A stretch of 20,928 nucleotides of DNA, from contig JAGHSU010000046.1 in assembly GCA_018065685.1 (NCBI GenBank), positions 1 through 20,928 of the forward strand, in the 5' to 3' direction. Position 1 is the stretch's first letter. The number at the start of each line of letters is the position of its first letter. This stretch comes from Candidatus Methanocorpusculum equi (lineage in GTDB: Archaea; Halobacteriota; Methanomicrobia; Methanomicrobiales; Methanocorpusculaceae). Made by a program: the position numbers and the translations under genes. Shown piece by piece: positions 14,181 through 20,928 of the stretch. The notes below the pieces were generated by a model that was not told where the DNA came from, searched no databases, and worked only from the letters and a program-made list of their open reading frames with translations.

Positions 14181-16133
14181 TTATACCTGCCCGATTCGTT
14201 TCTTCAGCGCCGCTATCCGGTCGCGCAGCTCAATTGCGAGTTCGAAGTCAAGAGAGGCCGCGGCCTCTTTCATCTTCGCCTCAAGACCGATTATCATATT
14301 CGGAATCTCTGCTGCCGGGATATGCTTTGTATCCTTAATCTTTATGTCAATCTCCTTTTCCGGAATCGGTTTTATGATGGTTGCGGGTACGATGTTGTGC
14401 TCCTTGTTATATGCAAGCTGCAGCGTCCTGCGGCGGGATGTCTCGGATAAGGCCTCCTTCATGGAGTCGGTCATCGAGTCCGCATACAAAACCACATGCG
14501 AGTCCGCATTCCGCGCCGCCCGTCCGATAATCTGAATCAGGCTTCTGGTGTTTCTGAGAAACCCTTCCTTATCTGCATCCAGAATCCCGATAAACCCGAC
14601 CTCCGGGATATCAAGCCCTTCACGCAGCAGATTAATTCCCACGATCACATCAAACATACCAAGGCGGAACTGCCGGATAAGCTCGGTACGCTCCAGTGTT
14701 TTAATATCGGAGTGCAGGTACCGTGTCCTGATGCCGTTTGAGGAGAGATATTCGGAAAGTTCCTCCGCGAGTTTTTTGGTAAGGGTTGTTACAATAGCCC
14801 GGTAGCCTTTTTCCATCGTCTGCCTGATTTCTCTCATCAGATCTTCTGTCTGACCGGTAATGGGGCGTACAAAGACCTCGGGGTCTGCAAGACCTGTCGG
14901 GCGGATAATCTGCTCGATTACGCCTCCCGAGTGTTCCAGCTCCCAGTCCCCGGGCGTTGCGGAGACAAAAATTGTCTGATGCATGTATTTTTCAAACTCG
15001 GAAAACATCAGCGGGCGGTTGTCAAAGGCACTGGGAAGCCGGAAGCCGTACTCAACAAGCGACTGCTTTCTCGCATGATCTCCGTTATACATCCCCCTTA
15101 CCTGCGGAAGAGACTGGTGGCTTTCATCGATTACCAGCAGAAAGTCATCCGGGAAATAATCCAGAAGACAGTACGGCTGCTCTCCTGTCTTTCGTTTATC
15201 AAAATGGCGCGAGTAGTTTTCGATTCCTTTACAGGAGCCGGTCTCCTCCATCATCTCGATGTCAAACTCGGTACGCTGTTTCAGGCGGTGTGCGCTTAAG
15301 TCATCCAGTTTTCCGGAGGCCAGGGTCTCCTCAAGTTCTTTCCGGATGGAAGATATTGCCTCGTTCTGCTCCTCTTTTGAGCTGACAAAATGCCGTGCCG
15401 GATAGACGAAGAAATAATCCGGCTTATCCAGTACTTTTCCGGAGGATTTCTCGATGACGGAGATTCTGTCGATTTCATCTCCGAAGAGCTCTATCCGGAT
15501 GATGTTGTTGTAATATCCGGGGATAAAATCGATGGTGTCTCCTTTGATGCGGAAACGTCCGGGCATCAGTTCCATGTCGTTTCGCTCGAACTGAATGGAT
15601 ATGAGCTGTTCGGCAATTTTACGCCTCGATATCTCATCGCCGCGCCGCAGCTCAAAGCCGAGCCGCTCAAAGTTATCCGGGTTTCCGATACTGTAGATAC
15701 AGGATACCGAGGCCACGACAATCGTGTCGCGGCGGGTTAAAAGAGATGCGGTAGCCGAAAGGCGCATCATCTCAATTCTCGGATTGATTGATGCATCCTT
15801 TTCGATATACATATCCTTTGCCGGAAGATAACTTTCCGGCTGGTAATAATCATAATAGGAGATGAAATACTCCACCCGGTTTTCCGGGAAGAACTCCTTA
15901 AACTCGTTATAGAGCTGGCCTGCCAGCGTTTTATTATGTGCCAGAACAAGTACCGGATGCTGAACGTTCTGTATGACGTTTGCTATAGTAAACGTCTTTC
16001 CCGAGCCGGTTACCCCGAGAAGCGTCTGAAACTTTTTTCCGTCCTGAATGCCGCGGGTAAGGGCTTTAATGGCCTCCGGCTGTGAACCTTTCGGTTCATA
16101 ACCGGAATGAAGTCTGAACGAATCGCCGCCCAT
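14181..16133 (-). CDS. uvrB: UvrABC system protein B (excision nuclease subunit)
   Basis: UvrB is the helicase-like damage verifier that receives DNA from UvrA and recruits UvrC for nucleotide excision repair. The 650-aa chain has Walker A GVTGSGKT (residues 40-47), the beta-hairpin region YYDYYQPESYLP (93-104) that clamps DNA, the DESH box, ILREGLDIPEVG and a C-terminal UVR coiled coil (about 612-645) that contacts UvrC. Methanogens with UvrABC are thought to have obtained it from bacteria. The ATG overlaps the stop of the upstream membrane protein gene (TGATG), so both are probably co-transcribed. uvrA is not in the window. All key motifs are intact. Confidence 0.97.
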   Translation of the reverse strand: MGGDSFRLHSGYEPKGSQPEAIKALTRGIQDGKKFQTLLGVTGSGKTFTIANVIQNVQHPVLVLAHNKTLAGQLYNEFKEFFPENRVEYFISYYDYYQPESYLPAKDMYIEKDASINPRIEMMRLSATASLLTRRDTIVVASVSCIYSIGNPDNFERLGFELRRGDEISRRKIAEQLISIQFERNDMELMPGRFRIKGDTIDFIPGYYNNIIRIELFGDEIDRISVIEKSSGKVLDKPDYFFVYPARHFVSSKEEQNEAISSIRKELEETLASGKLDDLSAHRLKQRTEFDIEMMEETGSCKGIENYSRHFDKRKTGEQPYCLLDYFPDDFLLVIDESHQSLPQVRGMYNGDHARKQSLVEYGFRLPSAFDNRPLMFSEFEKYMHQTIFVSATPGDWELEHSGGVIEQIIRPTGLADPEVFVRPITGQTEDLMREIRQTMEKGYRAIVTTLTKKLAEELSEYLSSNGIRTRYLHSDIKTLERTELIRQFRLGMFDVIVGINLLREGLDIPEVGFIGILDADKEGFLRNTRSLIQIIGRAARNADSHVVLYADSMTDSMKEALSETSRRRTLQLAYNKEHNIVPATIIKPIPEKEIDIKIKDTKHIPAAEIPNMIIGLEAKMKEAAASLDFELAIELRDRIAALKKRIGQV

Positions 16134-17023
16134 CAGAAGTCGTCAAAGTCTTCTGTATCTTCTTTAACCGGAAGTGTTCCGACATCATATACCTTTGTAA
16201 CATATCTGCAGCAGAAGATGAGAACCGGGATGAGAAGAAAGATATATGCCCTGACAACTATGATGCTTGCCGGAAGAACCCCTGTCACACTCAATCCTAT
16301 TCCAAGGAATATTACCGAGAGAAACAGAACGAGAATCGCGCAGATGACCATACATAACAGGTAGTTATACCAGCCGATCCGTTTAATTATCATCATGGAA
16401 TTTCTGATACTGAATGCCTGTTTGAATGATGCTCCGCGGGCGACATGCACCAGGGATATAACGGCAAAGAGAGCCACAATGATAAGGGAAGCAAACAGGA
16501 TTGCCGCATAGATAATAAAAAGCACCAGGCCGAGGAAGGTGCTTCCGGCGGTAAGTATTCCGGTTATTCTTCCGGTGAGGAAAAGATACAGTGCGGCAAA
16601 TATCAGATAAATCACCAGCATCGGGATTGCATAGAAGAGACAGACAATATTAACACGCCAGCCGGAGAAAAAGAGTGCCATCTGGTTTCCCGCTTTTGGA
16701 AATTTGTCTGTGCGTATAAGGCGGTAGAGGAATCCCTGAAACAGAGGTACGAGGAATATGCAGAAATATCCAAAGAATACGGCCGCGAACTGCAGCATAT
16801 AGGTAAGACCGTTTTCGGTAAATCCGAAGTTGTCATTTACCAGTACATTCACCAGAACCGGTTTTACTATAAGCTGAAGGATGATTGTTGCAGCAAGTAT
16901 GCCGGCAGCTACCGGTATAACAATCTGAAGGAATAATTTTATCCAGAACGGGAGGTTATTCCACCCGAATAATGCTTTTTTTACATCGTTGAATGCTCCG
17001 GATATCAGTTCTGCGTGTTCCAT
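16133..17023 (-). CDS. DUF4013-like polytopic membrane protein
   Basis: The protein of about 296 aa has around six to seven hydrophobic segments and a short acidic C-terminal tail (KEDTEDFDDF). GFLYRLIRTDKFPKAGNQMALFFSGWRVNIVCLFYAIPMLVIY resembles the core of DUF4013, a membrane family in archaea and bacteria of unknown function. I place the start at ATG 17023 rather than the upstream ATG at 17071. A strong box A lies at 17051-17060, about 30 nt before 17023, so the longer form would begin before the transcript. The stop overlaps the uvrB ATG. A repair role is not implied by the family; the link may be only transcriptional. Confidence 0.75.
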   Translation of the reverse strand: MEHAELISGAFNDVKKALFGWNNLPFWIKLFLQIVIPVAAGILAATIILQLIVKPVLVNVLVNDNFGFTENGLTYMLQFAAVFFGYFCIFLVPLFQGFLYRLIRTDKFPKAGNQMALFFSGWRVNIVCLFYAIPMLVIYLIFAALYLFLTGRITGILTAGSTFLGLVLFIIYAAILFASLIIVALFAVISLVHVARGASFKQAFSIRNSMMIIKRIGWYNYLLCMVICAILVLFLSVIFLGIGLSVTGVLPASIIVVRAYIFLLIPVLIFCCRYVTKVYDVGTLPVKEDTEDFDDF

Positions 17024-17050
17024 GTATTCTATATTAATTTGTATCTTAAG

Positions 17051-17125
17051 ATTATATATTTTGTTAGGCATGCTTTGCCGGCATGAAATTGTGCAAAGGC
17101 CCCTATCCCCTATCCTTATCCCCTG
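17051..17125. promoter_or_regulatory. Divergent promoter region with inverted and heptamer repeats
   Basis: AATATATAAT (17051-17060, minus strand) is the box A of the DUF4013-like gene. Next to it lie CATGC/GCATG (17069-17073, 17081-17085), the palindrome TGCCGGCA (17077-17084) and CTTTGC/GCAAAG (17073-17078, 17093-17098). Two CCCCTAT heptamers and degraded copies follow (17100-17125). An AT-rich stretch 17132-17147 abuts the cbiZ ATG, too close for a standard box A. The site may regulate the divergent cbiZ-tiaS pair. Confidence 0.4.
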
Positions 17126-17149
17126 TTACCGCAAATAATAATATAGTTT

Positions 17150-18097
17150 ATGCGCTACTATGAAAAACCGGATGCTTTAATTATCCGCGGGAAGTTCCGC
17201 GCGGCAAGCAATGGCGTCTCCGGGGGGATAGCCGACGTCAGTTCATTACTGCATATCTCGGTCCAGCCGGGCTTTTCGGAAAACGCGGTACGGCTGATTG
17301 AACGGACGTCTGCGAGATACGGTTTTTTATCCCCCGAGTTTGCGCTGATTACGGCGGTTCCCGTAAACAACATCTGCATTGCAAAATATGATGAGATAAC
17401 GGTTTTCGCGGCGGCTGCCGTTTCCGATAAGAACCGGACAATAAATATCATCACGGTATCTGCCGTGCCTATGACTGACGCGGCACTTTTAGGAGCCCTT
17501 ATGACCGTGACCGAGGCAAAGATGAAGGTCCTGATTGAGCGTAAAATCGGCATGACAACCCTTTCCACCGATGCCGCGGTCGTTGCCGCGGAAAAAACCT
17601 CACCCTCCCAAACCTCTGCACCCCCGCTGGAGTTTGCAGGGCCTCTGACTGAAATCGGGAAGAAAATATCAGCAGCCGTGTCATTTGCGCTTACCGAGGC
17701 ACTGATCCGGTTTGACAACTATCTTCTGGTAAACTGGGGAGTATCCCGCGGATGGGCATCGGGACGAAGTGCAGCTCTTGCAAAACGGACGCGTCCGTCA
17801 TTTTTTATCTACAGCAGATACGGGGGGGACCACTGGAACGAATGGCTTCCGGAAGGCTGTCCGTACCATCCGTGTCATAATTTTGCAGAGCAGAGGTGTA
17901 CCTTCTGCTACTGTCCGCTCTACCCCTGTAAAGATACGGAGTTCTCTGAAGAGATTGATACTCCGCGGGGGAAGATATGGAGCTGTCAGGACTGCCGGTT
18001 TATCCATGAACCTGCCGTGGAAGAGCATCTGAGGGAAAATCCGGAAGCCACACTTTCCGAGCTGAAGGAGGTGAGACGCCGTGTATCTCGGAATTGA
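17150..18097 (+). CDS. cbiZ: CbiZ-like adenosylcobinamide amidohydrolase fused to Cys-rich domain
   Basis: CbiZ hydrolyses adenosylcobinamide to adenosylcobyric acid, which CbiB then uses, allowing salvage of imported cobinamide. Residues 1-200 match CbiZ: NGVSGGI near the start, RTINIITVSAVPMTDAALLGALMTVTEAK (96-124), STDAAVVAAEK (139-149) and FAGPLTEIGKKISAAVSFALTEAL (162-185). The segment before RTINI seems shorter than usual and lacks the TAG-type block I expect, so activity is not certain. Residues 205-290 form a Cys-rich domain (CPYHPCH, CTFCYCPLYPC, CQDC, eight Cys plus His) known to be fused to CbiZ in some methanogens and likely metal binding. tiaS starts inside its 3' end. Confidence 0.82.
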   Translation: MRYYEKPDALIIRGKFRAASNGVSGGIADVSSLLHISVQPGFSENAVRLIERTSARYGFLSPEFALITAVPVNNICIAKYDEITVFAAAAVSDKNRTINIITVSAVPMTDAALLGALMTVTEAKMKVLIERKIGMTTLSTDAAVVAAEKTSPSQTSAPPLEFAGPLTEIGKKISAAVSFALTEALIRFDNYLLVNWGVSRGWASGRSAALAKRTRPSFFIYSRYGGDHWNEWLPEGCPYHPCHNFAEQRCTFCYCPLYPCKDTEFSEEIDTPRGKIWSCQDCRFIHEPAVEEHLRENPEATLSELKEVRRRVSRN

Positions 18098-19289
18098 TGA
18101 TACCGACTCTCCCGAGGGGATGTGCACCACATACCTCGGGGCTCTAATCGCAGCCTCCCTTAAAGAGCAGGGCTGTCTGATTAAAAATATGCGTCTCATC
18201 CGCTTAAATCCGAATGTTCCGTGGAAAACACGGGGGAATGCCGGGGTCTGCATCGAACTTGACGGGGATGCGGGACTCATCAGGGATACCGCGTGTGATT
18301 TTATCGAACGGTACGCGCAGTTTGACTGCAGCAACACCAATCCGGGTTTTGTTCTGGTCGCGGAAAAACCGTCTCCCGATTTTTACTACAAGGCCCTCCG
18401 GTCCTTTTGTACGGTTGAGGAGGCAGAAGCTGAACTGAAGAGCCTCCGCGCAGAGTACTGCGGATGGAAGAACAGACGGGGGTTAATCGGAGCACTTGCC
18501 GCGGTCTCCGCAGTCCTTCCCGACAAAACCTGTGAGTATCTCTCCTACCGTATGCCTGAGGCGTTCGGGACGCCGCGGGTGTATGATGCCGCATCATTTA
18601 AGCGGAGTGCAGAGGAGACATCCCCGCATACCTGGGATACGTGGGATTTTTCCGCGGACAAGCCGGTATGTCTTCCGCACGGGAAGGACCCGGTGCTGTT
18701 CGGGATTCGCGGAGAGTCGCCGGAGTGCGTGGAAAAGGCGGTGTCCCTTGTCTCCGCCGAGCCGGAATCGATGCATGTTATCTGGGAGACCAATCAGGGA
18801 ACAGATGCGCATCTGGTGCCGTTTGAGGGGGAGTTTACCGAAGGGGTTTCGTATGTGTATTCCGGAGAGGTGACGGGGGTGCCCGTCGAACACCGCGGAG
18901 GCCATGTGTCTGTGCCTCTGACTGATGTCGAGTGCTATGCGTTTGAGCCGACCAAGTCGTTCAGGGCATATGTGCGGCAGCTGATTCCCGGGGATAAGAT
19001 TACCGTATGCGGCGGGTATCTCAACGGGGTACTCCATTTCGAAAAGTTCTCCCTTGATGAGGCCTCCCCTCTTGAAAGCCGTATCTCCCCGAGATGCCCG
19101 GTCTGCGGGGGCAGGATGACCTCTGCGGGGCGCGGGAAAGGGTATAAGTGCCGTGAATGCTCCGCCCGCATCAGGGAGCCGCAGTACATTCCGCGGGATA
19201 TCTCCCCCGGATGGTATGAGGTCCCGCCTGATGCCAGGCGCCATCTGGCGAAACCGGTTGTACGGATGGGGGGTTCGGATGGGGAATAA
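18081..19289 (+). CDS. tiaS: tRNA(Ile2) 2-agmatinylcytidine synthetase
   Basis: TiaS attaches agmatine to C34 of tRNA-Ile2 with ATP, so the tRNA reads AUA rather than AUG. It is specific to archaea and essential for decoding. The N-terminus YLGIDDTDSPEGMCTTYLG is the diagnostic kinase-like opening. TNQGTD (238-243) marks the ferredoxin-like part. An OB-like segment follows, and a zinc ribbon has Cys339, 342, 357 and 360. The 402-aa length is normal. The start is GTG 18081, supported by a strong ribosome-binding site AAGGAGGTGA (18065-18074). It overlaps cbiZ by 17 nt in another frame, so the two are co-transcribed. Agmatine links it to arginine metabolism only loosely. Confidence 0.95.
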   Translation: MYLGIDDTDSPEGMCTTYLGALIAASLKEQGCLIKNMRLIRLNPNVPWKTRGNAGVCIELDGDAGLIRDTACDFIERYAQFDCSNTNPGFVLVAEKPSPDFYYKALRSFCTVEEAEAELKSLRAEYCGWKNRRGLIGALAAVSAVLPDKTCEYLSYRMPEAFGTPRVYDAASFKRSAEETSPHTWDTWDFSADKPVCLPHGKDPVLFGIRGESPECVEKAVSLVSAEPESMHVIWETNQGTDAHLVPFEGEFTEGVSYVYSGEVTGVPVEHRGGHVSVPLTDVECYAFEPTKSFRAYVRQLIPGDKITVCGGYLNGVLHFEKFSLDEASPLESRISPRCPVCGGRMTSAGRGKGYKCRECSARIREPQYIPRDISPGWYEVPPDARRHLAKPVVRMGGSDGE

Positions 19290-19317
19290 TTGGGATTATT
19301 GATTAACCCGGAATGCC

Positions 19318-20910
19318 CTACGCTCCTCTCCTTCCGCCCGTTTTTTTCACACCCTTTCCAACAACGCGTTTGCCTCTGAGAAGCCTGTTGTACGTAATCG
19401 CAAACCGGTGTGCCTCGTCCCGGATTTCCTGCAGGTATCTGTTTGCCTTCGTCTTTTTATCGAAGGGGAGCGGGAACGGGATGCCCGGAGCGAACACCTC
19501 CTCTTCGGACTCGGCAAGGGCTACTACCGGGATGTCAGCCCCGGTCTCTTCAAGGGCCCGCTTTGCATAGGAGAGCTGACCTTTTCCTCCGTCTATCAGG
19601 ATTAAATCAGGCAGGTCTTCCTCTTCGTCTAAGAGCCGCCGGTAGCGTCTTTTGACAACCTCACGCATTGAGGCAAAATCATCAATCCCCTCAACCGTTT
19701 TAATCTTATATCTACGGTAGTTTCTTTTATCGGGTCTTCCTTCGCGGAACTGCACCATCGAAGCCACCGTATCCGTTCCCGAGAGATGTGAGATATCAAA
19801 ACACTCGATGACCTCCGGAGCAGTTTTTAAGTGAAGCGCTTTCTGCAGTTCCAAAACCTTCATCCGGCATCCGAAGTGCACCGTTTCAATGTTTGTTCCG
19901 GCAAGTTCCAGCAGCTTCTTTTTTGCCCCTGCTTTGGGGCATGTCAGCGTGACCTTATGCCCTGAGAGGTTTTCCAGATACAGGGCTAACGATTCGTCCT
20001 GTTCATGTTCTGTGATGATTTCGTTCGGAACCGTGTTTTCCGCATAGTATCTCGGGAGGAACTCCTCAAAGAATCCATCGCTGTACTCGAAGATGAACTC
20101 ATCCCGTCCGGAAAGTGTTCCTTTGTACACGTGGAAAACCATCAGATAGACCACGCCGTCTGCCACCCGGTATGCGGCAACATCCTCATTATGTTCGGAC
20201 TTTCTCGTGACATACTGCCGTTCCGAAAGGGATTTTACGGCCCCTATGACATCCCTGAGTTTAAGCGCCTCCTCAAACTGCAGGTTCGCGGAGTAGTCCT
20301 CCATATCCTTCTGCAGCTCAGCTATGAGTTCACGGGTATTTCCTTTCAGGACATCTACTGCATATCTGCACTGTTTCTGATATGCTTCTTCTGTGACTTC
20401 TCCGATACAGGGGCCTGTACAGTATCCTATGTGGTATCTGAGGCACGCGCGTTTCGGCATCGTGACACAGGAGCGCAGGCGGAATGTTTTTTTGACAACG
20501 GATAAAACATAGTCGCGTTCACGGGCGGAAACGAAGGGCCCGAAGAATTTCCCGTTCCCTTTTTTCGAACGGGCGATGCCAATCCTGGGGAACGGTTCGC
20601 GGGTGAGTTCGATGTAGGCGTAGGTCTTTGCATCCCGTAAATCAATGTTGAACTTCGGCTGGTACTTTTTGATTAAGGTGTTTTCGAGGAGGTAGGCCTC
20701 CTCATCGGTTCCTGTTACGATATATTCGACCGACACAAGAGTTTCCACAAGCCGCCTCGTCTTCGGGTCATGGTCACGCTTCTGGAAGTAGGAGGAGACG
20801 CGGCGCTTTAGGTCCTTTGCCTTTCCGACATAAATTATAGTCCCGACGCTGTCCCGGTAAAGATAGCAGCCGGGGGTATGGGGAAGCCCGGAAAGGTTTG
20901 GAGGAATCAT
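19318..20910 (-). CDS. uvrC: UvrABC system protein C (excision nuclease, short C-terminus)
   Basis: UvrC makes both incisions beside UvrB-marked damage. The N-terminal GIY-YIG nuclease spans about residues 12-95 (GCYLY, IIYVGKA, Glu at LLENTLI). Cys148, 156, 164 and 168 match the known iron-sulfur ligand pattern. A UVR motif (about 196-222) binds UvrB. The RNase H-like second nuclease keeps Asp372 (FDISH), Asp440 (LIDGGKGQL) and His501 (RDEAHRF). The chain ends at residue 530 with a basic tail, whereas bacterial UvrC is about 600 aa with a tandem helix-hairpin-helix domain, absent here. The ATG at 20910 gives a standard N-terminus. The gene is convergent with tiaS, 28 nt apart. Confidence 0.96.
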   Translation of the reverse strand: MIPPNLSGLPHTPGCYLYRDSVGTIIYVGKAKDLKRRVSSYFQKRDHDPKTRRLVETLVSVEYIVTGTDEEAYLLENTLIKKYQPKFNIDLRDAKTYAYIELTREPFPRIGIARSKKGNGKFFGPFVSARERDYVLSVVKKTFRLRSCVTMPKRACLRYHIGYCTGPCIGEVTEEAYQKQCRYAVDVLKGNTRELIAELQKDMEDYSANLQFEEALKLRDVIGAVKSLSERQYVTRKSEHNEDVAAYRVADGVVYLMVFHVYKGTLSGRDEFIFEYSDGFFEEFLPRYYAENTVPNEIITEHEQDESLALYLENLSGHKVTLTCPKAGAKKKLLELAGTNIETVHFGCRMKVLELQKALHLKTAPEVIECFDISHLSGTDTVASMVQFREGRPDKRNYRRYKIKTVEGIDDFASMREVVKRRYRRLLDEEEDLPDLILIDGGKGQLSYAKRALEETGADIPVVALAESEEEVFAPGIPFPLPFDKKTKANRYLQEIRDEAHRFAITYNRLLRGKRVVGKGVKKTGGRRGA

Positions 20911-20928
20911 GTATCTTTATGATTGGTT

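Noticed and set aside
17024..17071. N-terminal extension of the DUF4013-like protein to ATG 17071
   Set aside because: A strong box A lies within it, so the shorter start at 17023 fits better.
18594..19244. 216-codon minus-strand ORF inside tiaS
   Set aside because: It is a shadow of a conserved gene, rich in Arg, Pro and His as antisense frames often are.

Overview
The window looks like chromosomal DNA from a methanogenic euryarchaeon, most likely Methanomicrobiales and perhaps close to Methanocorpusculum. That placement is an inference. It rests on TATA-type (box A) promoters close to start codons, archaea-specific genes (TiaS, NreA with a PCNA-binding-like tail, a Trm112-type zinc ribbon), methanogen-associated families (DUF2115, DUF1922-like, CbiZ fused to a Cys-rich domain) and a PGF-CTERM sorting signal on a secreted binding protein. 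I see no phage, transposon, CRISPR array, tRNA or rRNA gene.

Region 1 (1-6738) is a complete-looking arginine biosynthesis operon, argG-argC-argJ-argB-argD-argF. A GC-rich leader full of inverted repeats precedes it. Each junction from argC onward is a 4-nt ATGA overlap. The proteins look bacterial, clostridial in flavour: short uncommon-form ArgC, E. coli-like OTCase and a gene order close to argCJBDF. argH is absent from the window. argJ is split by a single-base frame change. A tandem repeat and a terminator-like hairpin follow argF.

Region 2 (6912-11006) holds a PGF-CTERM BtuF-like substrate-binding protein (minus), divergent from the DNA repair gene nreA (plus). A DUF2115 protein (minus) is convergent with nreA and divergent from a DUF475/TerC-like membrane protein (plus). 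The last intergenic space contains paired repeats typical of an operator region.

Region 3 (11154-14027) is a compact operon of a 59-aa Trm112-like zinc ribbon, a two-helix membrane protein and cbiB, the latter with an ambiguous N-terminus. After it come an XRE-type regulator, a DUF1922-like zinc ribbon protein and, on the minus strand, a 50-aa multi-zinc-knuckle protein.

Region 4 (14181-20910) has a DUF4013-like membrane protein and uvrB as an overlapping minus-strand pair, a divergent overlapping pair cbiZ-tiaS on the plus strand, and uvrC (minus, lacking the usual C-terminal helix-hairpin-helix part).

Three themes recur: arginine synthesis; corrinoid salvage (BtuF-like uptake protein, CbiZ, CbiB) dispersed over the window; and DNA repair (NreA, UvrB, UvrC). 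The main oddities are two candidate frame changes (argJ and the start of cbiB), the structured argG leader and several short repeat arrays next to promoters or stop codons.
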